DNA of 17,631 nt from Polyangiaceae bacterium (lineage in GTDB: Bacteria; Myxococcota; Polyangia; Polyangiales; Polyangiaceae): assembly GCA_025936205.1 (NCBI GenBank), contig JAICTU010000152.1, positions 1 to 17,631 of the forward strand. Direction: 5' to 3'. Below, piece by piece: positions 1 to 6,982 of this stretch. The position numbers and the translations under genes are program-made. Every line of letters begins with the position of its first letter. Position 1 is the stretch's first letter. The notes under the pieces are model-generated. The model was given only the letters and a program-made list of their open reading frames with translations. It did no database searches and was not told the DNA's origin.

Positions 1-1692
1 CCAAGGACGGATCGTACAGACCGTTCTCCAGGAAGTCGGCGATCTCGTCGACCTGTTCCGGGCTCAGACCCAGACCGCGCGGAGCGTCGCTGCCACGCGG
101 CTGTGTGAAGCGAGCGTCCAGCGTCGGAGCGGCGCCGGCGACCGGGTCCTGCGGCAGGCCTTCGTTGAAATAGCTCACGACATCGCGCACGTTCGTGAAC
201 GAGCCGTTGTGGAAGAAGGTCCGCGCGTCCTTCAGCTGGCGGAGCGTCACGCTGCGGAACTTGAAAGCGTCATCCGCGTCGTGTGTGATCTCCTGCCGTC
301 CGGTGTCTTCCGCGTGCGTGTCGGTGCCGCGGTGTCTGGCCAGCGCGTTCAGCGCTTGCAGCGGGTGGTCCCCGATGCCGACGTTGATGAAGTTCTCCTC
401 GATCAATGCGCCGAGACCCGCCACGTCTGGATCGCTCGCTTGCTTGTTCAGCATCGGACCGCTGTGGCAAGTGAAACACCCGGCCCCGCCGCTTGCCACT
501 GGCGTGAAGAACAGCCGGGCACCGCGCCGCTGGCTCGGGCTCAGGGCGCGGTCATCGCCGGCGATGAAGCGATCGAAGGGCGTATCGCGCGTGACGATGG
601 TGCGCAGGAAGGTCGCCGTTGCGCGCAGGATGGTGTCGTCGTTGACGAGCAGCGTCGGGTCTTGCTGGGCCCGAGCCTGTGCGGCCTCCTCGGGAAACGC
701 AGCCTCGAACAGCTTGACGAAGGCCGGGATCTTCAACAACTCCGCCGCCTGCGTCCCGAGCATCCGGTGCGCGTCCAGCAACAAGAGCGTGAGGTTCTCC
801 TGCGCCGGGTCGTGCTTTGGATTCAGGCCGCCCACTGAATCTGGCGGCTGCCCCGCGAAGCCGCCGAGCAGCAGTCGGTTGTTGAAGGCAAAGCCGATCA
901 TCGAGGGCGACTGGCGCGCTACACTGTCCACTGCATCCAGGCGCCCCGTGGCCAGGAGCGCGTCCGGCGCCGGCTGCTGGATGGCGCGAGCGGGGGTGGT
1001 GACCTCGATCTGCCCGTTCACCGAGTAGATGTCGGTGAGCGTCGGCAGCGCATCCACGAGCGCATCGCCCGGGAAGAGCGGCTGCTCGCGCAGCGCGGTC
1101 AGCCCAGATTGTGTTCGCCGGCGTGGGATGAAGTTCCCGTTCTCGTCGGTGTAGCCACGCCCCTCGCCGCCCGTGTTGAAGTTGAACACGCTGCCTGCCT
1201 TGCCCGCAGCCTCACCGAGGTGGCAGCTTCCGCAGGAGCCGGTCTGCTTCTGCGCCGCCACGATCGCGTCCAGGTTCGGGTCCGCGTCGTCCAGAGTTCC
1301 GCCAAATGCCATTCCCTGGGGCAAGTCCAAGGGCACGCCGGTGTTGATGTTGACGCGAGCGGTTCTTACCGGATCGTGGAACAGCAATTTGCCGAGGTAC
1401 GCTTGGCTTCAGTGGTGTCGTAGCGACCCGGACGCTGGGGATCCTCCGGCGGCAGCGGGATCGATGCGTCATCGGGCGGGACCGCGAGCTTCTCGAGGCC
1501 ACCCACCTGTCGAGCAATGTGCGTACGGAGCCGGTCAGCTCCGCTCTGCAGTGCTTGCGCCTCCGAGGCCAGCGGTTCTTCCGCGCTTCGTTCGGCGCAG
1601 CCGCTCCAGACGGACAGCAGGGCGGAGAACGCCACGGGGCCGAGCGAGCGACGGGGTGCCTTCATGTTCTTGGAAATCTCAGCGATCATCAT
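1..1692 (-). pseudogene. Di-heme cytochrome c peroxidase / MauG-family lipoprotein, frameshifted, 3' end beyond window
   Basis: The minus strand encodes a periplasmic di-heme protein of the bacterial cytochrome c peroxidase/MauG family, which reduces peroxide or oxidises partner proteins. Two heme-binding motifs are visible: CGSCH (codons at 1234-1220, about residue 153) and CFTCH followed by SGPML (478-464, about residue 405). The start at 1692 follows AGGAG by five bases. The N-terminus carries a signal peptide ending in WSGC, so the product is probably a lipoprotein. The frame breaks near 1404-1393. Upstream reading ends at a TAA (1368-1366), while one extra base, most simply a third C in ACCTC, restores K-R-T-L-G-K-L-L-F-H-D, a typical family sequence that then stays open to base 1. 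The gene is therefore either decayed or carries a sequencing error. The C-terminus lies outside the window. At over 560 residues it is longer than classical CcpA. Confidence 0.85.
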
Positions 1693-1730
1693 TCCTTCTC
1701 CTGCACGTGTTTCAGGCGAGCGGAGCCGTG

Positions 1731-1751
1731 CGGCTGCGCGGCGCGCAGCCG
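1731..1751. other. GC-rich perfect hairpin upstream of the peroxidase start
   Basis: CGGCTGCGC, a three-base loop GGC, then GCGCAGCCG form a nine-base-pair perfect inverted repeat. It lies 39 bases upstream of the peroxidase start codon and would be in its 5' leader if transcription starts further out. There is no T-tract on either side, so it is not a typical terminator. A leader structure or operator is possible but unproven. Confidence 0.35.
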
Positions 1752-1968
1752 TGGCCTGCCGAGTTGCGGTGCTTCGCGGGCGGAAGCCGTGACAACGCCC
1801 CGCGTACCGGTCGCGAACTCGCCGGGTCTACGAGCGGGGAGCTGCTTGGTTTCCTCTCCCGGTCCCGGGGCGGTGCATTTTGATCACCTCGCGGAGCGCC
1901 GCCGGGCCCCCGTCATGCCCGGAAAGAGGGCTCTCCTGGAGACTGCCGTGGGCGCTTGGTTCCGAGCC

Positions 1969-1994
1969 GAAACCTCCGCCCTGCCGCGCCCGAA
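1969..1994 (+). promoter_or_regulatory. Weak ECF-like promoter candidate before the chlorite-dismutase-like gene
   Basis: GAAACC, a 16-base spacer and CGAA resemble the GTAACC-N15-CG(C/T)A sites found before four other genes in this window, but both the -35 hexamer and the spacing differ. The site sits immediately before the proposed ATG at 2003, which would leave almost no leader. It is listed as a candidate only. Confidence 0.2.
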
Positions 1995-2002
1995 ACGGGG
2001 GT

Positions 2003-2489
2003 ATGCCCGTTGCAGGCATCGAGCCCGGAGAGGCCTGGTCGCGCGTCGAGCAGCCCGGCGCGCCCGCGCTACCCGAGGCGCCATTCATCGGCTCCACCCA
2101 GCATCTGGTGTACACCGACGCCGCGACGCGCGGAGAGCTGACCAGGCCTCTCGCGGCTCGAGCGGACCCCTCGCGGTGCTGATCCCGATCTGCAAGAGCG
2201 CCGCGTGGTGGGCTCTGGCCCAGGAGGAGCGGCAAGCCTACTTCATGCGCGGCCGCCATCCGGGTCACACGGCGCTGGGACGGCCGTTTGCTGCCCGCAT
2301 CTATCGGCGGCTCTATCATGCCCGCTACCTGCCGGGCTCGAACTGGGATTCCTGACTTACTTCGAATTTCCCGAGAGTGAGCGCACTGCCTTCCAGGAGT
2401 TGCTCGGGATACTTCGTGACCCGCAGCAGAACCCCGAGTGGAGTTTCGTCGAGCGCGAGATCGAGGTCTGGATGCGCAAGCGCGCGTGA
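2003..2489 (+). pseudogene. cld: Chlorite dismutase-family heme protein (short type), two frameshifts
   Basis: Three successive plus-strand frames join into one protein of about 162 residues of the chlorite dismutase family, whose members bind heme b; the true enzymes split chlorite to chloride and oxygen. Frame one reads FIGSTQHLVYTD, frame two LIPICKSAAWWALAQEERQ and GHTALGRPF, frame three FLTYFEFPE and ends at TGA 2489. The joins are near 2167-2170 (one C short in a CCCC run) and 2345-2350 (one base short in GGGATT); each is repaired by one added base. By alignment from memory with Azospira chlorite dismutase, the His in GHTAL is the proximal heme ligand and the Arg 13 residues later (IYRR) is the distal catalytic arginine. 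Both are present. The start at ATG 2003 is tentative. The length fits the short dimeric class. Two lesions mean decay or sequencing error. Confidence 0.72.
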
Positions 2490-2568
2490 AAGGACTCGGG
2501 AGCGTTCGGTCGGCCTCGGAGCTGGACGGTGGCCTTACCGCTCGCGGTCGTCGAGACAGCATCGCGAG

Positions 2569-2593
2569 GTAACCGCCTCGGGGGGAGCGCGTA
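2569..2593 (+). promoter_or_regulatory. ECF-type promoter GTAACC-N15-CGTA before the NADH-dehydrogenase fragment
   Basis: GTAACC at 2569-2574 and CGTA at 2590-2593 are separated by exactly 15 bases, the same layout as three other sites in the window. Transcription would start near 2600, leaving a leader of about 40 bases and the Shine-Dalgarno before ATG 2640. The similarity is seen in the sequence; recognition by the sigma factor encoded at 4493 is inferred. Confidence 0.6.
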
Positions 2594-2639
2594 GACCGAG
2601 CGAGCCGCTTGCCGGCAGGCGCGGCGAAGAGGGAGAGCG

Positions 2640-2954
2640 ATGGTCGATTCTAAGACAACACCGATCCGCGTCGTGATCTTGGGTGGTGGTTTTGCTGGCG
2701 TTCATACGGCTCGGGAGCTCACCGCGCTGCTCGGCGGGCGCCGAGATGTCGAGGTCAAGCTGCTGAGCGAGGAAAACTACTTCGCGTTTCAGCCGCTGTT
2801 GCCCGAGGTGGCAGCAGGAGGGATCGCGGCGACTCATGTCGTCAACCCCATCCGGGAACTGGTGCCGAAGGCACGCTTTCGCTGCTGCTCGGTAGCGTCC
2901 GTGGACTTTGCTGAAAAACAGGTGCTGGTCTCGCAGGGGGCGGGGACCAAGTGA
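2640..2954 (+). pseudogene. Truncated type II NADH dehydrogenase-like FAD oxidoreductase (N-terminal fragment)
   Basis: The 104 residues open with a Rossmann dinucleotide-binding fold: VVILGGGFAGVHTARELT near residues 10-27, the FAD motif of NDH-2 and related flavoproteins, followed by NYFAFQPLLPEVAAGG, also characteristic of NDH-2. Full-length relatives have roughly 400-480 residues and pass electrons from NADH to quinone without proton pumping. Here the frame stops at TGA 2954 just after the first strands, and no continuation is found in other frames before the convergent SDR gene begins to overlap. The start has a good Shine-Dalgarno (GAGGGAGAG). An intact ECF-type promoter lies 47 bases upstream of the start codon. 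This is best read as a gene cut by deletion; the FAD fold alone would not be active. Confidence 0.8.
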
Positions 2955-3018
2955 AGCAGGGACGAAGATCAGGGTGGTGCCTGCCCAGAGTCCCGCGCTC
3001 GCGCCCTCGGTGCTCGAC

Positions 3019-3819
3019 TCAACCGCCCGTTTCGAAGCCCGGATAGAGCGTCATCCCGCCATCCACGTAGAGCGAAGCGCCCGTGATGTAGTCCGAGTCG
3101 TCGGAGGCCAGCCACACCGCCGCGCGCCCGAGTTCCTCCGGTTCCCCGATCCTCTTGCACGGGATGAGCGCCATCAACGAATTGTACGCCTCGCGTGTGC
3201 TCCACGCTTCGGTGTTGATCGGGGTGCGAACCGCGCCGAGGCAGATGCTGTTGACGCGGATCCGATACGGCGCCACCTCTTGTGCCACGCTCTTCATCAT
3301 CAGCATCACTCCGCCCTTGGAAGCGGCGTAGTTCACGTGCCCCGCCCAGGGGATCACGTCGTGGACCGAGCTGATGCAGATGATCTTTCCAGCCGACGAC
3401 GACAAGCCCTTGCGGAGCCCCTGCTTCATGAACAGGCGTACGGCCTCGCGCGTGCAGAGGAACTGCCCGCGGAGGTTCACGTTCATGACCGTATCCCACT
3501 GAGCGGTCGTCATTTCGTGGAAGGGCCCGTCCTTTTGCAAGCCGGCGTTGTTGACCAGGATATCGAGCCGACCGAACTCGCCGATCGCCTGCTCGAACAT
3601 ACTCCGTACCTGCGTCTCCTCGCTCACGTCCGCTCGTACGGCGAGCGCGTGAGCACCGCAGAGACGCACGTCTTCGAGCGTCTGCTCCGCCGCATCCTCT
3701 CGGGAGACGTAGTTGACGACGACGTTCGCTCCCGCGCTGCCGAGCGCGATCGCGATGGCACGACCGATGCCCGAATTTGCTCCGGTGACCACGGCGGTCT
3801 GCCCTTTCAGGCTCTTCAC
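3019..3819 (-). CDS. SDR-family glucose 1-dehydrogenase-like oxidoreductase
   Basis: This is a classical short-chain dehydrogenase of 266 residues, soluble and NAD(P)-dependent. The cofactor motif TGANSGIG is at residues 12-19, NNAG at 90-93, and the catalytic residues are Asn115, Ser151, Tyr164 and Lys168 in YAASKGG. The segments ISSVHDVIPW, GAVRTPIN, IGEPEEL and DGGMTLYPGF closely match Bacillus glucose 1-dehydrogenase, so oxidation of glucose or a related sugar with NAD(P)H production is the leading guess; other substrates cannot be excluded. The frame is open to a GTG at 3864, but the promoter site at 3893-3869 would start transcription about there, and the GTG at 3819 gives the normal N-terminal length. 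I therefore prefer 3819, although it has no clear Shine-Dalgarno. The gene lies directly downstream of doxX on the same strand and has its own promoter. Confidence 0.88.
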   Translation of the reverse strand: MKSLKGQTAVVTGANSGIGRAIAIALGSAGANVVVNYVSREDAAEQTLEDVRLCGAHALAVRADVSEETQVRSMFEQAIGEFGRLDILVNNAGLQKDGPFHEMTTAQWDTVMNVNLRGQFLCTREAVRLFMKQGLRKGLSSSAGKIICISSVHDVIPWAGHVNYAASKGGVMLMMKSVAQEVAPYRIRVNSICLGAVRTPINTEAWSTREAYNSLMALIPCKRIGEPEELGRAAVWLASDDSDYITGASLYVDGGMTLYPGFETGG

Positions 3820-3868
3820 GATCGGACAGGTGCGACCTTGACGTGGAAAATGGTCCTCATCCACAACC

Positions 3869-3893
3869 TACGCAGGCCGGCGCCGCTGGTTAC
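3869..3893 (-). promoter_or_regulatory. ECF-type promoter GTAACC-N15-CGTA before the SDR gene
   Basis: Read on the minus strand, GTAACC (3893-3888) is followed after 15 bases by CGTA (3872-3869). The -35 element overlaps the doxX stop codon: the TAA of GAG-TAA is the TAA of GTAACC. Predicted transcription begins near 3862, which makes a translation start at GTG 3864 unlikely and supports GTG 3819. Confidence 0.6.
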
Positions 3894-4375
3894 TCCGGCT
3901 GCGCCTCCCGACGGTTTTCGCGCCAGCGCTTCCACCAGGCCCCGAGCGAACCGTTCCCCGAACCACCCAGCATCAGCGTGAGCATCCCCACCAGGTACAA
4001 GAGGTTCAGCTCGTACCCGGGCTGCCCGAACTGAGCTCCCGTCGCATCGACCGCGCGCAGCTTGATGGACGAGAACCCGTACGGCAGGTGCACGGTGAAC
4101 ATCGCGGTCAGCATCACCGCTGCTAGCGGCAGACTCCAAGCCGTCACGAAGAGGCCCGCCATCAGGGAAACTCCGCCCAGCAACTCGAGAAGTGTCGTCG
4201 CCCAGGCGGCAAAGTGCGGCGCCGGCACCCCGAGGGCGGCCAGGACGCCGGCAAATTGTGCCGGTCCTCGCTCCAGCTTGGCGAGGCCGTGAGCTGCGAG
4301 GCCGAAGCCGAGCAAGAGCCGCAACGGCACCTGTGACCAGCCCCGATCGCGTAGTCGCTTTTGAAACTCCGTCAA
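3890..4375 (-). CDS. DoxX family membrane protein
   Basis: This is a small inner-membrane protein of 161 residues with about four hydrophobic segments. It has the usual DoxX landmarks: an early RLLLGFGLAAHGLAKL, then ELLGGVSLMAGL, then a final helix NLLYLVGMLTLMLGG with a glycine-rich end and a basic tail. DoxX proteins are linked to thiol and oxidant stress and to quinone-related electron flow, but the reaction of most members is unknown. The start is TTG at 4375, chosen because AGGAGG lies seven bases before it and the protein then begins MTEFQKRL; the open frame continues far upstream into the sigma gene and is not real there. It is transcribed divergently from the ECF sigma gene, with a matching promoter in the shared intergenic region, so co-regulation by that sigma factor is likely. 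Confidence 0.88.
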   Translation of the reverse strand: MTEFQKRLRDRGWSQVPLRLLLGFGLAAHGLAKLERGPAQFAGVLAALGVPAPHFAAWATTLLELLGGVSLMAGLFVTAWSLPLAAVMLTAMFTVHLPYGFSSIKLRAVDATGAQFGQPGYELNLLYLVGMLTLMLGGSGNGSLGAWWKRWRENRREAQPE

Positions 4376-4397
4376 TGTGAATCCTCCTGGCTGCCTG

Positions 4398-4422
4398 TGC
4401 GTTGGGGGCTTGGCAGGGTTAC
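4398..4422 (-). promoter_or_regulatory. ECF-type promoter GTAACC-N15-CGCA driving doxX
   Basis: On the minus strand GTAACC (4422-4417) and CGCA (4401-4398) are separated by 15 bases. Transcription would start near 4390, immediately before the AGGAGG of doxX, giving a very short leader. It faces away from an equivalent site for the sigma gene; the two -35 boxes form an inverted pair GGTTACAG...CTGTAACC. Confidence 0.65.
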
Positions 4423-4448
4423 AGCCTGAGAATTTCTTCGCGAGCGCT

Positions 4449-4473
4449 GTAACCAAGGGCTCGCTGCTGCGCA
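4449..4473 (+). promoter_or_regulatory. ECF-type promoter GTAACC-N15-CGCA driving the sigma/anti-sigma operon
   Basis: GTAACC (4449-4454) and CGCA (4470-4473) are separated by 15 bases, as at the divergent doxX promoter. Transcription would start near 4480, just before the GGAG that precedes the TTG start. A sigma gene carrying the same promoter as its neighbours is the normal sign of autoregulation. Confidence 0.65.
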
Positions 4474-4492
4474 TTCCGAGTGGAGAAAAATC

Positions 4493-5050
4493 TTGGATTC
4501 GGAGCTCGAGCGGCGACTGTCCACGTGGATGCAGTGGGCGCAGGACGGAGATCGGGCCGCATACGAGCGGCTGCTGACAGAGCTCATCCCACACCTGCGT
4601 CGCTTCATCGGAGCACGGCTCGGAGCCGAGGAAGAAGTGGAGGACGTGCTTCAAGACGCGCTGATTTCCATCCACCGAGACCGTCACACGTATGATCCGA
4701 AAAGACCCTTCGGGCCTTGGATGTATGCCATCGCGCGACACCGCCTGATCGATGGGGCGCGGCGCCGCCGGCGCCGGCTCGCTCGAGAAGACCTGGCACC
4801 GGCGCTGGACGAGCTGGTGGTCTCACCTGCGACGTCCACGGAGCACGCGGCCCTGAACATCGTGCAGCGGGCGTTTGCACGCCTGTCACCGATCCAGCGC
4901 GAGGTGATCCTGCTGCTGAAGCTGGAGGGATGGTCCGTGCGCCAGGTTGCCGAGAGCACAGGCCGGACGGAGTCTGCCGTCAAAGTGAGCGCACACCGTG
5001 GCTATCACACTTTGCGCAAGTTGCTGGCGAGTGGAACCGATGACGAATGA
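4493..5050 (+). CDS. ECF RNA polymerase sigma factor (SigF/EcfF-like, NrsF-linked)
   Basis: This 185-residue protein has the two sigma domains of ECF factors. Region 2 spans about residues 15-90 (VEDVLQDALISIHRDRHTY, then RPFGPWMYAIARHRLID). Region 4 spans about 125-180 (LSPIQREVILLLKLEGWS, VRQVAESTGRTESAVKVSAHRG, a clear helix-turn-helix). It directs RNA polymerase to stress promoters. The start is TTG at 4493, supported by GGAG seven bases upstream; no better ATG or GTG exists before region 2. It overlaps the downstream anti-sigma gene by 11 bases, so the two are translationally coupled. The partner is of NrsF type, which places this sigma factor in the SigF-like group known from Caulobacter and Azospira. 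The likely targets are the four GTAACC-N15-CG(C/T)A sites nearby. Confidence 0.93.
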   Translation: MDSELERRLSTWMQWAQDGDRAAYERLLTELIPHLRRFIGARLGAEEEVEDVLQDALISIHRDRHTYDPKRPFGPWMYAIARHRLIDGARRRRRRLAREDLAPALDELVVSPATSTEHAALNIVQRAFARLSPIQREVILLLKLEGWSVRQVAESTGRTESAVKVSAHRGYHTLRKLLASGTDDE

Positions 5051-5690
5051 AGCTTTGATTCGACAGCTCGTGGCCGATGCGCGTCCAGTGCGGCGCTGGG
5101 CGCCCCCTGGGCTGCGTTGTTTACGCTGGTTGGCGCTGGCGCTGCTGCTGGTGGTTGCCGCCACCTGGCTGCTCGGCGCACGCGGAGATCTGTGGCAGCG
5201 CGCCAGAGAGCCGGCATTCTTAGTCGACGGCCTGGGTCTGCTGCTGCTGGGTATTGTCTCCGCGCACGCTGCATTTCACCTGAGCGTGACGACACGGCAG
5301 CCCGCCGCCAGGTTGGGAGCCCCGCTCGCGGGAGTCCTGGTCTGGCTCGCATTGCTCGCTGCTCGAGTTCTCGGAGCCGGAGCACTCGACGCAGGTCCGG
5401 GCCATGCCTGTGTGCTGCGGATCACCGGCCTCGGCATGTTACCGTTGCTGGCGGGCTGGCGCATGCAGCGAAGAGCCGCGCCCCTCGAAGCTGGTTGGAC
5501 GGGGTCGCTCCTGGCTCAGGCTTCGTTCGCGATCGCGGCACTGGCAAGCCGCGCGATGTGCGCTCGCGATGGGGCAGCACACTTGCTGCTCTGGCATTGC
5601 TTGCCCGTGTTGGCGTTGACGGGCGTGGCAGCGGTCACAGCGCGTCACGGGCTTTCGACGTCGCCGGCGTCGAAGCGCCCGGCTCCGTAA
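5040..5690 (+). CDS. nrsF: NrsF/DUF1109-family membrane anti-sigma factor
   Basis: This integral inner-membrane protein of 216 residues has about six hydrophobic helices (near 29-46, 59-80, 92-114, 122-142, 156-174 and 182-200). Its short cytosolic N-terminus, MTNEALIRQLVADARPVRR, is typical of the DUF1109/NrsF anti-sigma family. Such proteins hold the ECF factor inactive until a signal reaches the membrane part. Cysteines are at 27, 124, 174 and 187; the 50-residue spacing of Cys124 and Cys174 equals that which I recall for the two functionally important cysteines of Caulobacter NrsF (131 and 181), which suggests a thiol-based sensor. The start at ATG 5040 overlaps the sigma gene end and was preferred to the upstream ATG at 4998, which would add residues out of character with the family. 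Confidence 0.85.
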   Translation: MTNEALIRQLVADARPVRRWAPPGLRCLRWLALALLLVVAATWLLGARGDLWQRAREPAFLVDGLGLLLLGIVSAHAAFHLSVTTRQPAARLGAPLAGVLVWLALLAARVLGAGALDAGPGHACVLRITGLGMLPLLAGWRMQRRAAPLEAGWTGSLLAQASFAIAALASRAMCARDGAAHLLLWHCLPVLALTGVAAVTARHGLSTSPASKRPAP

Positions 5691-5926
5691 ACCGCGAGTC
5701 CGCATTGTGCCTACCCCTCAGGTCGACACAGGGGACCTGCCGATCGGCCTCGTCCTGTGTGGGCTGCGCTCTCGATAGGCGCAAAACGTTCGTTTCTTCT
5801 GACGGCTCGGCGCTCGGACGCAGCGCTTGCGCTTTCGTTGCTGCGCCGGCGCTCGAAAAACGCTGTGGCACGCTTGCTGCTTCGAGCCGCCCTGGCTGGT
5901 ACGCGACGCCAGACACGGGAGCGAAG

Positions 5927-6982
5927 ATGAAGGCCAATGTTTTTCAGGGTGTGAACGAGTTCGGAATCCAGGACGTCGAGCGGCCGCACGCCGCTCCGGG
6001 CGAAGCGATCGTCCGTGTGACGCTCACCACGATCTGCGGCACAGATCTGCATATCGTGCGAGGGGAGTATCCTGTCGATCGAGGCCGCATCATCGGACAT
6101 GAGCCGGTCGGGATCATCGAGGAGCTCGGCGCAGGAGTCAGCGGCTACGCGATCGGCGATCGCGTGCTGGTCGGAGCCATCACTCCCTGCGGCCAGTGTC
6201 ACGGCTGCTTGTCGGGCCACCTCTCGCAGTGCGGCCAAGGTGAAGGCTACAAGGCCCTCGGTGGCTGGCGCCTGGGAAACACCATTCACGGATCTCAAGC
6301 CGAGTATGTGCGGATCCCCAGCGCGCAGGCCAACCTGGCGAAGATCCCGGCGGACCTGAAGGATGAGCAAGTGGTGCTGCTCTCCGATATCGCCTCCACG
6401 GGCATATCCGGCGCCGAATCGGCTGGGGTTCGGATCGGCGATGCGGTCGTCGTCTTCGCCCAGGGCCCCATTGGATTGTGCGCAACCGTGGGAGCCAAAC
6501 TGATGGGGGCGAGCCTCATCATCGGCGTCGATGGAGACGAGACACGCTTGCAGTACGCGCGCCGAATGGGGGCGGACGTGGTGCTCGATTATCGGCAGCA
6601 GGACGTCGTGGCCGAGGTCAAGCGACTCACCGGTGGCGGCGCGGACGTTGCCATTGAAGCGCTCGGCACGCAGCAGACGTTCGAAAATGCGCTGCGTTGC
6701 CTGCGGCCGGGGGGCACTCTTTCGAGCCTGGGAGTGTACTCCGGCAAGCTCGAGTTGCCGTACGAGCCGTTTGCGGCCGGGTTGGGGGACCATCGGATCG
6801 TCACCACGCTGTGCCCTGGAGGCAAGGAGCGCATGCGCCGCCTGATGCAGCTGGTGCGCAGCAAGCGCATGGATCTCACGCCGCTGCTGACGCACTCGTT
6901 CTCGCTCGATCGGATTGAGGAGGCGTACGCGCTGTTTGGTGACCGCCGCGACGGCGTGATCAAGGTCGCGATCCGGCCTTGA
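5927..6982 (+). CDS. Zinc-dependent alcohol dehydrogenase (medium-chain)
   Basis: This 351-residue protein is a medium-chain dehydrogenase similar to bacterial secondary alcohol dehydrogenases. Catalytic zinc ligands are Cys37 (ICGTDLH), His58-Glu59 (GHEP) and Asp154 (LLSDIASTG). The structural zinc site is complete, with Cys88, 91, 94 and 102. The Rossmann domain has a glycine motif near 180-183. The acidic Asp202 ending the second strand favours NAD over NADP, unlike the NADP-type Clostridium enzyme. The C-terminal ITGATED-like tail is replaced by GDRRDGVIKVAIRP, normal for the family. It oxidises an alcohol to a ketone or aldehyde, or the reverse; the true substrate is unknown. ATG 5927 is preceded by GGGAGCGAAG. 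It follows the anti-sigma gene on the same strand after 236 bases in which I see no gene and no exact copy of the ECF promoter. Confidence 0.9.
   Translation: MKANVFQGVNEFGIQDVERPHAAPGEAIVRVTLTTICGTDLHIVRGEYPVDRGRIIGHEPVGIIEELGAGVSGYAIGDRVLVGAITPCGQCHGCLSGHLSQCGQGEGYKALGGWRLGNTIHGSQAEYVRIPSAQANLAKIPADLKDEQVVLLSDIASTGISGAESAGVRIGDAVVVFAQGPIGLCATVGAKLMGASLIIGVDGDETRLQYARRMGADVVLDYRQQDVVAEVKRLTGGGADVAIEALGTQQTFENALRCLRPGGTLSSLGVYSGKLELPYEPFAAGLGDHRIVTTLCPGGKERMRRLMQLVRSKRMDLTPLLTHSFSLDRIEEAYALFGDRRDGVIKVAIRP

Larger units (their letters stand above)
1693..2002. other. Divergent intergenic region between peroxidase and chlorite-dismutase-like gene
   Basis: This stretch of about 310 bases lies between two genes reading outward. 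I see no convincing coding sequence in it; long open frames here run through GC-rich sequence with no recognisable protein. It contains a strong hairpin (1731-1751), the peroxidase Shine-Dalgarno (AGGAG just above 1692) and a weak ECF-like promoter candidate near 1969-1994. Confidence 0.5.

Noticed and set aside
5117..6982. A 621-codon reading that extends the alcohol dehydrogenase upstream
   Set aside because: The first 270 codons overlap the anti-sigma gene in another frame and are Arg/Ser/Ala-rich noise; the enzyme starts at 5927 with its own ribosome binding site and normal family length.
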